Source of the DNA: Gammaproteobacteria bacterium
GTDB taxonomy: Bacteria; Pseudomonadota; Gammaproteobacteria; Pseudomonadales; Azotimanducaceae_A
Direction: 5' to 3'
Assembly: GCA_012960755.1 (NCBI GenBank)
Contig: DUAT01000094.1
Location: forward strand, 1-64,000
Length of the DNA stretch: 64,000 nt
A program made the translations under genes and the position numbers. This document shows positions 8,857-18,088 of this stretch, piece by piece; the stretch's first letter is position 1; each line of letters opens with the position of its first letter. The notes beneath the pieces were generated by a model, which searched no databases, was not told the origin of the DNA, and saw only the letters and a list, made by a program, of their open reading frames with translations.

Positions 8857-9023
8857 AGGGCTGCCGTGTTCAACAACTCACGGCAATCCAACCTCCTTGC
8901 CTATAAGATTGGAAGTGGTAAACGCCAGTGTTCATGCGCTTTTTATGCGTATAGGCTGGGAGGAATTGGGGTAATGCAATGCATAGTCTCAATGGATTCT
9001 TGAACCCGGTTGAGGAGTATTAA

Positions 9024-10568
9024 GTGAGTCATTACGACTCAATTATCATTGGAGCTGGGCACAATGGTTTAATTTGCGCCAATTACCTGGCCCGAAGTGG
9101 CCAACATGTGTTGGTGCTGGAATCGTCAGAAAATACAGGCGGGTTAGCTTCCACTTGTGAATTCTATCCCGGTTTCAAATCTTCCATCGCCCACACGATA
9201 AATAACTTCTCCGGAAAAATTGCTCGTGATCTGGATCTTGAATCCCACGGCTTTAAGACAGACGCAGAATCAGTACCCTCAGTGGGTTTATCTGTTGATG
9301 GTAATCATGTCGTCCTGCACGGCGATGATCTGTCGGGTGTCTCTGTAGAGGATGTAACAGCCTACCGAAGTTACCTGGGCTCCATGCGTCGTTTCGCAGA
9401 TATGCTGAAGCCATTCTGGCTTAAGACAGTACCGCGCATCGGCAATAACAGTCTCGCGGAAGTTTGGTCGTTTGCATCCCTGGGCCTGAACCTTCGGTTG
9501 TTGGGTAAAACTGCGATGCGAGAGTTTCTTCGCGTTGTCACGCTGCCGATGCGTGATCTGATGGATGAGAATTTTGACAATGACCTGCTGAAGACCTTGC
9601 TGAGCTGGGATGGACTTATTGGGTCAAAGCTCGCGCCGCGGTCTCCTAACAACTCCGTCCTGACCTTGCTCTATAGAATGTCAGGGGAGCATTGTGGTTC
9701 ACATCATGTGCCAGCGAAGGGTCTGAGCGGTTTGATTGGTGCTTTACACGCCTCTGCCACGGCAGCCGGTGTTGAAATACGCACCGGGAAACCTGTCCAG
9801 AGAATCCTTATCGGCGAGAATGAAACCGGTCTGGCAGCAACTGGCGTACAACTGAGTGATCTTGAAGAAATCACTGCCTCCAGGGTAATTTCCTCTGCCG
9901 ATCCGCGGAGTACGTTTCTCGATCTGGTGGGTGTAGAACATCTCGAGATCGGGTTCACGAATAGAGTGCGTCGACTACGCTGCGATGGATTTGTGGCGAA
10001 ACTCCATCTTGCGCTTGATGGTTTGCCAGACTTCTCCGGACTAACGAGACCAGATGGTCGCATGATTGTCGCGCCGAACCTGGACGCGATAGAGTTTGCG
10101 TTCGACGATTCAAAATATGGCGAATATTCAGAACAACCGGTGATGGAGATTGTGATCCCCAGCCTGTTTGACGATAGCCTCGCACCCGCCGGGCAACATG
10201 TGCTTTCAGCTCATGTTATGTATGTACCCTATCAATTGAAGAATGGTTGGGATCAGGAAAGCCGGGAGAAATTTTGTGAGCTTGCCATCGACGTTATTGA
10301 GCAATATGCACCCGCCATACGGTCGCTTATTTTACACAAGGAAATTTTGACGCCCGTTGACCTGGAACAGAAGTACGGTGTCAGTGGCGGCCATTGGCAT
10401 CATACTGAATTTGCACTGGACCAGCTCTTCATGATGCGTCCGACCTATGGGGCTGCACAATATTCTACCCCGATTTCAGGGCTTTACCTTTGCGGAGCGG
10501 GAAGTCATCCGGGTGGTGGCCTGACAGGTAGGCCAGGACATAATGCAGCACGCGAGATTTTAAAGTAG
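9024..10568 (+). CDS. FAD-dependent oxidoreductase, PYROXD2/phytoene-desaturase-like
   Basis: A 514-residue flavoprotein. The N-terminal Rossmann motif DSIIIGAGHNGLICANYLAR binds FAD, with the acidic strand end VLVLESSENTGGLAS; the C-terminal LYLCGAGSHPGGGLTGRPG is the second FAD-binding stretch of phytoene-desaturase/CrtI-like amine oxidases. The SHPGGG-LTGRPGHNAAREI tail is typical of PYROXD2-like proteins, whose substrates are mostly unknown. The start is GTG 9024 with GAGGAG upstream. It begins the gene run that leads through a second homologue and a GcvT-like protein, so a role in oxidising a methylated amine or its product is plausible but unproven. Confidence 0.86.
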   Translation: MSHYDSIIIGAGHNGLICANYLARSGQHVLVLESSENTGGLASTCEFYPGFKSSIAHTINNFSGKIARDLDLESHGFKTDAESVPSVGLSVDGNHVVLHGDDLSGVSVEDVTAYRSYLGSMRRFADMLKPFWLKTVPRIGNNSLAEVWSFASLGLNLRLLGKTAMREFLRVVTLPMRDLMDENFDNDLLKTLLSWDGLIGSKLAPRSPNNSVLTLLYRMSGEHCGSHHVPAKGLSGLIGALHASATAAGVEIRTGKPVQRILIGENETGLAATGVQLSDLEEITASRVISSADPRSTFLDLVGVEHLEIGFTNRVRRLRCDGFVAKLHLALDGLPDFSGLTRPDGRMIVAPNLDAIEFAFDDSKYGEYSEQPVMEIVIPSLFDDSLAPAGQHVLSAHVMYVPYQLKNGWDQESREKFCELAIDVIEQYAPAIRSLILHKEILTPVDLEQKYGVSGGHWHHTEFALDQLFMMRPTYGAAQYSTPISGLYLCGAGSHPGGGLTGRPGHNAAREILK

Positions 10569-10601
10569 AACACAGTCGGTGAATGCAACCTGTGACGATT
10601 T

Positions 10602-10633
10602 ATGAAAAACGATCTATGAAAAGTGATTTATGA
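10602..10633 (+). promoter_or_regulatory. Leader with two coupled 5-codon mini-ORFs in a 14-bp tandem repeat
   Basis: Three successive 14-base units (GATTTATGAAAAAC, GATCTATGAAAAGT, GATTTATGAAATGC; 10598-10639) each carry an ATGAAA. The ATGs are at 10602, 10616 and 10630. The first two open MKNDL-stop and MKSDL-stop; each stop TGA overlaps the next ATG as ATGA, and the third ATG opens the second FAD oxidoreductase. This gives a chain of translational couplings in front of the gene. No strong Shine-Dalgarno site precedes any of them. Confidence 0.6.
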
Positions 10634-12249
10634 AATGCTATGACGCCATAATCAGTGGAGCCGGTCACAATGGCTTAACCAATGCGGCTTATCTGGCCAA
10701 GGCCGGTCTTGATGTTGTGGTCGTTGAAAAAAATGACTACATCGGTGGTGCAGCTGTGTCCAGGGAGTTACACGAGGGCTGGACCTACTCAAACTGCTCC
10801 TATGTTTGCAGCTTGATGAGACAATCCCTGCACAGAGATCTCGATTTGAGTCGACATGGCCTGCTGCTGGTGCCTTATTTAGGCGCGGTCAGTTTTGCGG
10901 ACGATGGACGTACCCTGGTTTCATACCACGATGCAGAAGCAGCCTTCCTGGAGCTCAAACGGCACTCCGCACACGACGCGGACTCAATGAGCCGGTTTCA
11001 GGCAGATCTGGCGCGATATTCACAACTTATTCGCAAGACATTATTAAGAACACCGCCAGATCCGACCTCGTTTCGTCCCAGGGATATCCTCGAGCTATTG
11101 TTTTTGGCCAGGCAGTTCTGGTCACTCGGGGAAAAGGAAATATATGAGTATGTCCGTTTCTTTACGATGAGTGCAGCCGAATTTCTCGACGACTACTTCG
11201 AACATGATCTCATCAAAGCAGCGATGGCCAGCCCAGGTATTATTGGCACCGCCCTGGGGGTCTATTCACCGGGCTCATCGTACATCCTTTTACACCATGT
11301 AATGGGTGATGTTGACGGCAGTATCGGCGCCTGGGGATTGGCGCGCGGGGGTATGGGTGCCATTTCGAATGCCATAGCGGGTGCCCTGCAGGAACATGGC
11401 GGTGAAATTCGGACCAGTGCCGGTGTCGAGCAAATACTCGTAAAAAACGGTAAAGCGATCGGCGTAGCGCTGGAGAGTGGTGAAGAAATAAATGCCGCTA
11501 TCGTCGTCTCAAACCTTGATGCCAAAAGAACCTTCACAAAAATCATGGACAAAAATGATCTTCCTGAAGGGATCTATGAGAAAGCGGAGAACTTCAAGAT
11601 TCGCGGCTCTTCCGGGAAAGTAAATATCGCCTTGTCAGGGTTGCCGAAGTTTACCGGTGTTCCGGACAACCCTTACATTAACCGTGGCGCGCAGACATTT
11701 ACGGGCTCACTGGAAACCATGGAAAGGGCCTATGACTGCTGGAAGCGGGGCAGATGGTCTGATGATCCGTTTATTGAATCTGTTATCCCTTCAGCCTGGG
11801 ATCCCACCGTGGCGCCACCAGGTCAGCATTGGATGTCGAATTTCGTCCAGTACTGTCCTGCAGAACTCGCTGATGGTCCCTGGACCCCTGAAAAACGTGA
11901 CCAGTTCGGCCAGACGGTTATCGACAAGATCGAGCGTTACAGTCCCGGCTTCAAAGAGCTGATCGTGCATATGGAAGTTCGTACCCCCTTTGAGATCGAA
12001 AACGAAACGGGATTGACCGAGGGAAATATATTCCAGGGAGAATTGACCATCGATCAACTGCTGTTTAATCGACCCTTCCCTGGTTATGCGCAATACAGAA
12101 TGCCCATTGGCAACATGTATATGTGTGGTTCATCCACTCATCCTGGAGGTGGCGTTTCCGCAGCCTGTGGTGCTAACTCGGCGAGAGAGATCCTGATTGA
12201 TCTAAAACGCCCCAATACTGTTCCCGAAGATGACTGTTATGACGAATAA
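10630..12249 (+). CDS. FAD-dependent oxidoreductase, PYROXD2/phytoene-desaturase-like, second copy
   Basis: A 539-residue paralogue of the preceding flavoprotein. DAIISGAGHNGLTNAAYLAK is the FAD-binding Rossmann motif, VVVVEKNDYIGGAAVSREL the following acidic strand, and NMYMCGSSTHPGGGVSAACG the C-terminal flavin block. It keeps the family's SIGAWGLARGGMGAISNAIA stretch. The two copies differ widely, so they are an old pair, perhaps subunits or enzymes with successive substrates. The start at 10630 is reached through two overlapping mini-ORFs. Its last 20 bases overlap the GcvT-like gene, which implies co-translation and a shared pathway. Confidence 0.87.
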   Translation: MKCYDAIISGAGHNGLTNAAYLAKAGLDVVVVEKNDYIGGAAVSRELHEGWTYSNCSYVCSLMRQSLHRDLDLSRHGLLLVPYLGAVSFADDGRTLVSYHDAEAAFLELKRHSAHDADSMSRFQADLARYSQLIRKTLLRTPPDPTSFRPRDILELLFLARQFWSLGEKEIYEYVRFFTMSAAEFLDDYFEHDLIKAAMASPGIIGTALGVYSPGSSYILLHHVMGDVDGSIGAWGLARGGMGAISNAIAGALQEHGGEIRTSAGVEQILVKNGKAIGVALESGEEINAAIVVSNLDAKRTFTKIMDKNDLPEGIYEKAENFKIRGSSGKVNIALSGLPKFTGVPDNPYINRGAQTFTGSLETMERAYDCWKRGRWSDDPFIESVIPSAWDPTVAPPGQHWMSNFVQYCPAELADGPWTPEKRDQFGQTVIDKIERYSPGFKELIVHMEVRTPFEIENETGLTEGNIFQGELTIDQLLFNRPFPGYAQYRMPIGNMYMCGSSTHPGGGVSAACGANSAREILIDLKRPNTVPEDDCYDE

Positions 12250-13438
12250 TTCTGCAGCATTTGCGGGTGAACGACTGAAAGAATCTCATTTTCACCCGCG
12301 CCTGGAAATGCTAAACGTACGAGACGCCTGGTCTTCCTGGAATGGGTACAAGTTCGCTAATTACTATTATGACGCTGAGTATGAATACTTTTGCGTGCGT
12401 AACACCTGCGCAACCTATGACATCTGTCCGATGCAGAAATATATCATCACGGGATCTGATGCTGAAACGATGTTAAACCGCATGGTAACCAGGGACATTT
12501 CAAAGCAGCGGCTGAATCGGGTCTCCTATGTGGTCTGGTGCACCGACGAGGGTCGACTGGTTGATGATGGGACTATATTTCGTTTGGCAACGGACGAGTT
12601 CATGTTGACCTGCGGCAGCCCTTGCAGTGCCTGGCTTGAGAAAAGTGCTTTTGGGTTCAAGGATGTATCGATCACTGACATGAGTGATGGGATAGCTGCC
12701 CTGGCTCTACAGGGGCCGACCTCTTGTGCTGTTTTAAGACGTATGGGGCTCGAAGGTATTGAAACTGCGAAGCCCTTTAATATTCGTCACTTTGACTTTC
12801 TTGGTGATAGGTTAATGGTGTCGCGAACTGGATTCAGTGGAGATCTGGGTTATGAGCTCTGGATTAAACCTGAATTGGCACTGGAACTGTGGGATGCCCT
12901 TTATAAGGCCGGTGCCGATTATGGTATCCATCCCTATGGGGAGACGGCTACCAATATGGTGAGAATCGAAGCAGGTTTCATCATGCCTGGGTTTGAGTTT
13001 AATGAAGCGCTTAAGACGGTGCATTTTGAACATGACCAGACACCCTTCGAGTTAAATCTTGGCTGGTTGGTTGATTTTAAGAAGAGCCATTTTAACGGCA
13101 GGCGTGCGTTGCTGCTGGAACAAAAGAAAGGTCCTAAATATACGTTAACCAAACTCGATATTGAGGGTAACAAACCAGCGGAAGGCGCCTATGTATACAG
13201 CAACAAACGATGTTCCCGGGAGATCGGCTATGTGACCTCTGCCATGTGGTCACCGTCCGTCAAAGCCAATATTGCATTGGCGATGATCAAGACCGAGCAT
13301 TTGCAAGGTGAACTATGGACCGAGATCTATTATGAAAAAGAGCTGCGTCAATATAGCAAAATTGTGCGATGCACAATCAGATCCAAACCTTTCTGGGCAC
13401 CTGCAAGAGCACGCTTGACCCCGCCTCTGGACAATTGA
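12230..13438 (+). CDS. GcvT-like folate-dependent aminomethyltransferase/demethylase
   Basis: A 402-residue member of the GcvT/DmdA family, which moves a methyl or aminomethyl carbon to tetrahydrofolate. Seen are the N-terminal barrel with NTCATYDICPMQKY and LNRMVTRDI, then GRLVDDGTIFRLATDEFML, which places the catalytic-type aspartate of GcvT, ALQGPTSCAVLRR, SRTGFSGDLGYELWI and the C-terminal DFKKSHFNGRRALLLE domain. It is shorter than dimethylglycine or sarcosine dehydrogenases, where a GcvT domain is fused to a flavin domain; here the flavoproteins are separate upstream genes. Two ATGs are possible (12230, 12239), both inside the upstream gene. Confidence 0.87.
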   Translation: MTVMTNNSAAFAGERLKESHFHPRLEMLNVRDAWSSWNGYKFANYYYDAEYEYFCVRNTCATYDICPMQKYIITGSDAETMLNRMVTRDISKQRLNRVSYVVWCTDEGRLVDDGTIFRLATDEFMLTCGSPCSAWLEKSAFGFKDVSITDMSDGIAALALQGPTSCAVLRRMGLEGIETAKPFNIRHFDFLGDRLMVSRTGFSGDLGYELWIKPELALELWDALYKAGADYGIHPYGETATNMVRIEAGFIMPGFEFNEALKTVHFEHDQTPFELNLGWLVDFKKSHFNGRRALLLEQKKGPKYTLTKLDIEGNKPAEGAYVYSNKRCSREIGYVTSAMWSPSVKANIALAMIKTEHLQGELWTEIYYEKELRQYSKIVRCTIRSKPFWAPARARLTPPLDN

Positions 13439-13465
13439 GCTTCTTCATCGGACTTACATTCTGTT

Positions 13466-13488
13466 GATTGAACAACTTTGGTTCAATC
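13466..13488. promoter_or_regulatory. Inverted repeat between GcvT-like and AraC-type genes
   Basis: GATTGAAC (13466-13473) and GTTCAATC (13481-13488) form a perfect 8-base inverted repeat with a 7-base spacer. It lies about 100 bases before the AraC-type regulator gene and 28 bases after the GcvT-like stop. There is no T-run after it, so an operator is a better reading than a terminator. Confidence 0.4.
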
Positions 13489-13588
13489 TGGTATCGTGTG
13501 ATGGTCGATTAATCAAAGAAAATCAAAGGAAAAAGAAAGGAAGCCTTTTTATTTGATTGAATTTCCAGTTTCGACGGGAGGAGCCAGT

Positions 13589-14362
13589 ATGCGAGCAGTA
13601 GAATTTGTAGAAAGCTATTTCGACGCGTGGAACCATCGGGATGCACAGTCAGTTGGCGATCATTTGAGTAAAGATGGCAAGTACTTTGATATTCCGGATC
13701 AGACACTGCTCACACATGATGAGCTGGTAAAGACCCTGGCAGACTCCTTTTATCACGAAAACAACCACTATGAACTCGTTGGGGAAATTGCGACGGGCGA
13801 GAACACAGTTGCTTTTCAATACAAGGTTTCTTCAGCCAATCCCGACATAGATGAGGGAATAAAGGCGCCCTGGTTTGGGGCGGAATTTATCGTCCTGGAT
13901 GGTGATTTCGCCATTAGAATTGATGATTATTATGAGATCTCCGGTAGTGGACAAGCCGGCCCCTCAAAGGCAATCCAGCAGAAGTATGCAAAATCGGGAT
14001 TAAGTGATGAGCAGTTGGAGAGATACAAAAATCAACTCACGTCGCTGATGCAATCGGAGCAAGCGTATCTTAATCCTGATCTGACACTGCCAAAATTGGC
14101 TCTGCTTGTCGAATGCCCTGTTAATCATCTGTCTCAGGTAATCAATTCAGGTTTCAATATGAGCTTCTTTGATTATCTGAATCATTACCGGATTAAAGAC
14201 GCGAAAAAATTGCTGTGCCTCGAAGATGGTCAGTTGCAAGCGATACTAAGTATCGCTTTTGAAGTTGGCTTTAACTCCAACTCGGCGTTTTATGCGGCAT
14301 TTAAAAAGTCTTGTGGTCGGACCCCAGCACAGTTTCGGCAAGCTCAAGCCGGTGAAATCTAA
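13589..14362 (+). CDS. Transcription regulator: NTF2/SnoaL-like domain fused to AraC DNA-binding domain
   Basis: A 257-residue protein with two parts. Residues about 1-125 (AVEFVESYFDAWNHRDAQSV, then EFIVLDGDFAIRIDDYYE) have the look of a SnoaL/NTF2-like pocket. Residues about 150-255 are an AraC/XylS helix-turn-helix: LTLPKLALLVECPVNHLSQV, YLNHYRIKDAKKLL, IAFEVGFNSNSAFYAAFKK and GRTPAQFR. The usual AraC sensor is a cupin or similar fold, so an NTF2-type sensor is unusual. Start set at ATG 13589 because GGAGGAG lies just upstream; the frame stays open to 13553. Placed between the demethylation genes and the formate dehydrogenase genes, it probably controls one or both sets; the ligand is unknown. 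Confidence 0.8.
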   Translation: MRAVEFVESYFDAWNHRDAQSVGDHLSKDGKYFDIPDQTLLTHDELVKTLADSFYHENNHYELVGEIATGENTVAFQYKVSSANPDIDEGIKAPWFGAEFIVLDGDFAIRIDDYYEISGSGQAGPSKAIQQKYAKSGLSDEQLERYKNQLTSLMQSEQAYLNPDLTLPKLALLVECPVNHLSQVINSGFNMSFFDYLNHYRIKDAKKLLCLEDGQLQAILSIAFEVGFNSNSAFYAAFKKSCGRTPAQFRQAQAGEI

Positions 14363-14392
14363 CATGTCGTTCAGAAATTGTATGAGGGCTGA

Positions 14393-14977
14393 ATGATGGT
14401 AACCAAAGAAGCAACGCTGGTTTCTGTTCATATTGGTACTCGTGATGATATGAGTAAACAAGCCTGCGCCTCGGTTGAGGTGAAGCTGGACGGCTTTGAT
14501 GGCGACAAACATCGTGGACACTCTCGGGTCTGTTATGAAGGAGATACAGAGCCTGAGGGTACCGTGCGAAGAAACAATCGACAATGGTCCGGTATGTCCC
14601 AGCAGGAGCTGGAGGAGATACGGCAGGCGCTGGATCTGGAGCGGCCCCTGGCTCCTGAGGATCTGGGTGTGAATATCTGCATATCCGGTGTCGAACTATT
14701 TTCCAACCTTGCCAAAGGTACCAGGCTGGAATTTCCGTCCGGCGCCGTACTGACCGTCGAAGACTACAATCCCCCCTGCACAGAAATGGCAGACAAGATC
14801 GCAGGGATTTACCGGACCCGATCAGGAGAATCAATTACCAGAAGACAATTTCTCATTGAAGCGAAAAGAAAACGCGGCGTTGTCGGTGTTGTTGATGTGC
14901 CTGGTGTTATCAACACCGGTGATAGAATTTTTGTAAAAACATACACGGCACCGGATCTTTACAAGAACGTCTCCTGA
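14393..14977 (+). CDS. MOSC domain protein
   Basis: A 194-residue MOSC (molybdenum cofactor sulfurase C-terminal) domain protein. Signature stretches are VEVKLDGFDGDKHRG near the N-terminus, LGVNICISGVEL, GTRLEFPSGAVLTVEDYNPPC with the conserved cysteine at its end, and KRGVVGVVDVPG. MOSC proteins bind or carry sulfur for molybdenum-cofactor enzymes. Its place just before fdhD and the molybdo/tungsto formate dehydrogenase genes suggests it helps mature that enzyme; this is inferred from context. Confidence 0.85.
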   Translation: MMVTKEATLVSVHIGTRDDMSKQACASVEVKLDGFDGDKHRGHSRVCYEGDTEPEGTVRRNNRQWSGMSQQELEEIRQALDLERPLAPEDLGVNICISGVELFSNLAKGTRLEFPSGAVLTVEDYNPPCTEMADKIAGIYRTRSGESITRRQFLIEAKRKRGVVGVVDVPGVINTGDRIFVKTYTAPDLYKNVS

Positions 14978-15112
14978 CAACAAGGTCGCTAAGTGGCGTC
15001 AGCCTCCTAGCATCAAGATGTGATAACGGCAATGAACTGACCGTCGCTCATTATGGCATTTTTCAATGTACTCAATGAGGAGTAAACTTAGCCGAAATAG
15101 AGCTGCACAAGC

Positions 15113-15970
15113 ATGGTAGGTTTAATGCGCACTGGACCGAGACGCGTGGAAGTTCCCATAGTAAACCGCATCGCTGGGTCGCGAACTGATGTAGTGACTG
15201 TAGAAGAACCGTTAGAGATATGGGTTGCTTATACAGACGAGCAGAATGAACCCGTTGAGCTCTCCCTCTCAATCACGATGCGGACGCCGGGAGATGACAA
15301 AGCCCTTGCGGCGGGTTTTCTGTTTGCAGAAGGTATCATTTCTGATTATGCAGATATCTCCAAAATAGAATTTTTTGGGCCGGTAACGGAACCTTTGTCA
15401 ATCCAGAACCAGTTAAAAGTACATCTGAAGTCTGGCACGGGGCTGGAAAACAAAAACTTTCAGCGCTACTTCTATTCCAACAGTAGCTGCGGCGTCTGTG
15501 GCAAGTCTTCAATCCAGGCGTTACAGATGCTCCACCAGCCGAAGATCGAAGAAAACAGTTTTGTAATTCGTGAACAGAGATTGAGAGAACTGCCGGTATG
15601 CCTGCGTTCGGCGCAGAGTGAGTTTGACCGCACCGGTGGTTTGCATGGCATTGCCCTTGTTGATTGTCATGGAGAGATAATGCTGACAAAGGAAGATATT
15701 GGTCGTCACAACGCAATGGATAAACTCATCGGGCACCTGTTGATAGAAGGGGAGTTGGCAACCAGGGACAAGATGGTTCTCGTTAGTGGGCGGGCGAGTT
15801 ATGAGCTGGTACAGAAAGCACTGATGGCAGATATTTCTTTTTTTGCCGCGATCGGGGCCCCATCTTCGGCAGCAGTTGATCTGGCAACAACATTTGGCAT
15901 GACTCTGGTGGGGTTCCTGCGTGACGATGGCTACAACATTTATCATAAGTCGCACCGAATAGTGCAGTAG
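15113..15970 (+). CDS. fdhD: Formate dehydrogenase accessory sulfurtransferase FdhD
   Basis: A 285-residue FdhD homologue. FdhD passes sulfur from cysteine desulfurase to the bis-MGD cofactor, giving the sulfido ligand that formate dehydrogenase needs. The catalytic cysteine pair is in SNSSCGVCGKSSIQAL, and GLHGIALVD, LTKEDIGRHNAMDKLIG and VSGRASYELVQKA are the standard conserved blocks. The ATG at 15113 is used; the ribosome site is weak and an ATG at 15125 is also in frame. It lies directly upstream of the formate dehydrogenase structural genes. Confidence 0.94.
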   Translation: MVGLMRTGPRRVEVPIVNRIAGSRTDVVTVEEPLEIWVAYTDEQNEPVELSLSITMRTPGDDKALAAGFLFAEGIISDYADISKIEFFGPVTEPLSIQNQLKVHLKSGTGLENKNFQRYFYSNSSCGVCGKSSIQALQMLHQPKIEENSFVIREQRLRELPVCLRSAQSEFDRTGGLHGIALVDCHGEIMLTKEDIGRHNAMDKLIGHLLIEGELATRDKMVLVSGRASYELVQKALMADISFFAAIGAPSSAAVDLATTFGMTLVGFLRDDGYNIYHKSHRIVQ

Positions 15971-16030
15971 CTGGTTCCTGTCCGGAAAGTGCTAAAATTG
16001 AACAAAAACGCAGAACTGAGATATCGTTAG

Positions 16031-18061
16031 ATGACTGAGAACGTTCAGCACTGGATCAACATTGCAAGCAGGATTGCCACAGCATTGATGGATAAGCCTG
16101 GCGTGCTCTTGCCGGTGCTGCATGGAATTCAGGACGAATTGGGATACATCCCAGCCCAGGTGATACCGGCTGTTGCGAAAGTGTTAAACCTGTCCCGTGC
16201 CGAAGTACATGGTGTCGTTAGCTTTTACCATTTGTTTCGTACTGAGCCCAGGGGTAAAAAAATAATCTATATCTGCCGGGCAGAGTCCTGCCAGGCCATG
16301 GGCGGTCGCAAGCTCGAACTTCATGTTAAGGAGCGTCTGGGGATTGGCTACCATGAAACGACAACGGATGGCGAGATAAGCCTTGAACCTGTTTACTGTG
16401 TCGGCAACTGTGCGTGCTCACCAGCGATTATGGTAGACGAGCATGTACACAGCCGGGTAACCCCTGCTGTTTTTGATCAGATGCTTGACGAGATGATTGA
16501 CGAGGAGGCTCGGGCGACGTTTGTCGGGAGTACCAAAAGCGCCACGACGAGAGTTTTCGTACCATCAGACAGCACTGCTCGTTCGTTAGGCGCCGATAGG
16601 GTAGCTGCTGCTGTTGTTGCGTTAGATGCAACCCTGAATCTGGACATTGAACTGGTACGTACGGGTTCACGCGGGTTGTACGGGCTGGAACCGTTACTCG
16701 AAATAGAAACGGAACGTGGACGTGTCGGCTTCAGTAATGTCGATTCCGAAACTGTTAAGAGGTTGTTTTCTCAGGGTATTCCAACAATCGATCATAGAGA
16801 ATGCCTCGGGTTGATGGAAGAACATCCCTGGTTAAAACAACCACGCCTGACCTGCGCTCGACTTGGTGTCATTGACCCCTTGTCGGTAGATGATTATCGC
16901 GCCCATGAAGGTTTTGCGGGGCTTGAAGCAGCGCTCCAGCTGAGCCCTCAAGCTATCGTTAGCACGATTGCAGATTCCGGCTTGCGTGGCCGGGGTGGTG
17001 CTGCATTTCCCGCAGGTATCAAATGGCAGACTGTGCTGGATGCCGGGTCTGAACAAAAATACGTCATTTGCAATGCAGATGAAGGGGATTCAGGTACGTT
17101 CATCGATCGTATGATTATGGAAGGTGATCCCTTTATGCTTATCGAGGGGATGACGATTGCAGCACTCGCGGTGGGTGCAACACAAGCGTATATCTATATC
17201 AGGGCTGAGTATCCTCAGGCGATTAAGACAATGGAAAAAGCCCTCGATATTGCGTATATCACAAATCATATTGGTAAAGACATACTGGGTTCAGGCAGAG
17301 ACTTTGATATTGAAATTCGCAAAGCAGCCGGTGCGTACATCTGTGGTGAAGAGACATCCATGTTGGAAAGCCTTGAAGGTAAAAGAGGCCAGGTAAGATT
17401 TCGGCCTCCACTACCGGCGATTGAAGGGTTGTTTGGCCAACCGACACTAGTAAACAATCTCGTCAGTCTGGCGTCGGTACCGGACATTCTCGTTAAAGGT
17501 GCAGATTACTATCGGCAGATCGGGACAGGTAAATCCCGGGGCACACTGACGGTTCAACTGGCTGGTAACATCAAGCACGGCGGGTTAGTCGAAGTACCAT
17601 TCGGGATTTCGCTACGGGAGATACTCGAGGACTTTGGCGGTGGTAGCGCCAGCGGCCGACCGATCAAGGCGGTACAGGCTGGTGGACCATTGGGTGCCTA
17701 TATACCCGTATCGGAGTTTGATACACCGCTAGATTATGAATCGTTCAAGGAAATAGACTCGATGCTGGGTCATGGAGGCATTGTCGCGTTTGATGACACG
17801 ACAGATTTAGGAGAAATGGCCCGTTTTGCTATGGAATTTTGCTCGATAGAGTCCTGCGGTAAGTGCACCCCCTGTCGAATCGGGTCTGTACGCGGGGTTG
17901 AGGTTATTGATCGTATCCGGGCTGGTGAAAACCCGCACGAAAATCGCATTCTTCTTCAGGATCTGTGCGATACAATGATAGATGGCTCGCTGTGTGCGCT
18001 TGGAGGTATGGCGCCGTTCCCGGTTCTCAGCGTGATGAGGAAGTTTCCAGATGAACTGTAA
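16031..18061 (+). CDS. fdsB: NAD-dependent formate dehydrogenase, fused NuoE/NuoF-like subunit (FdsG-FdsB fusion)
   Basis: Diaphorase subunit of a soluble NAD+-dependent formate dehydrogenase, 676 residues. Residues 1-150 are NuoE/FdsG-like with [2Fe-2S] ligands C82, C87, C123 and C127. The rest is NuoF/FdsB-like: [11 protein letters not shown] (FMN/NADH site), [28 protein letters not shown], and [12 protein letters not shown] (about 608-618), which binds the N3-type [4Fe-4S] cluster. It takes electrons from the catalytic subunit and reduces NAD+. Fusion of the two subunits is seen in other formate dehydrogenases, such as the beta subunit of Methylobacterium FDH1. The catalytic subunit follows after 27 bases. 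Confidence 0.93.
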   Translation: MTENVQHWINIASRIATALMDKPGVLLPVLHGIQDELGYIPAQVIPAVAKVLNLSRAEVHGVVSFYHLFRTEPRGKKIIYICRAESCQAMGGRKLELHVKERLGIGYHETTTDGEISLEPVYCVGNCACSPAIMVDEHVHSRVTPAVFDQMLDEMIDEEARATFVGSTKSATTRVFVPSDSTARSLGADRVAAAVVALDATLNLDIELVRTGSRGLYGLEPLLEIETERGRVGFSNVDSETVKRLFSQGIPTIDHRECLGLMEEHPWLKQPRLTCARLGVIDPLSVDDYRAHEGFAGLEAALQLSPQAIVSTIADSGLRGRGGAAFPAGIKWQTVLDAGSEQKYVICNADEGDSGTFIDRMIMEGDPFMLIEGMTIAALAVGATQAYIYIRAEYPQAIKTMEKALDIAYITNHIGKDILGSGRDFDIEIRKAAGAYICGEETSMLESLEGKRGQVRFRPPLPAIEGLFGQPTLVNNLVSLASVPDILVKGADYYRQIGTGKSRGTLTVQLAGNIKHGGLVEVPFGISLREILEDFGGGSASGRPIKAVQAGGPLGAYIPVSEFDTPLDYESFKEIDSMLGHGGIVAFDDTTDLGEMARFAMEFCSIESCGKCTPCRIGSVRGVEVIDRIRAGENPHENRILLQDLCDTMIDGSLCALGGMAPFPVLSVMRKFPDEL

Positions 18062-18088
18062 GTATGGTTTCGGAGGAATTGTAAACAG

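Noticed and set aside
9704..10063. Antisense open frames over the FAD oxidoreductases
   Set aside because: No family motif, and the opposite strand carries well-conserved flavoproteins.
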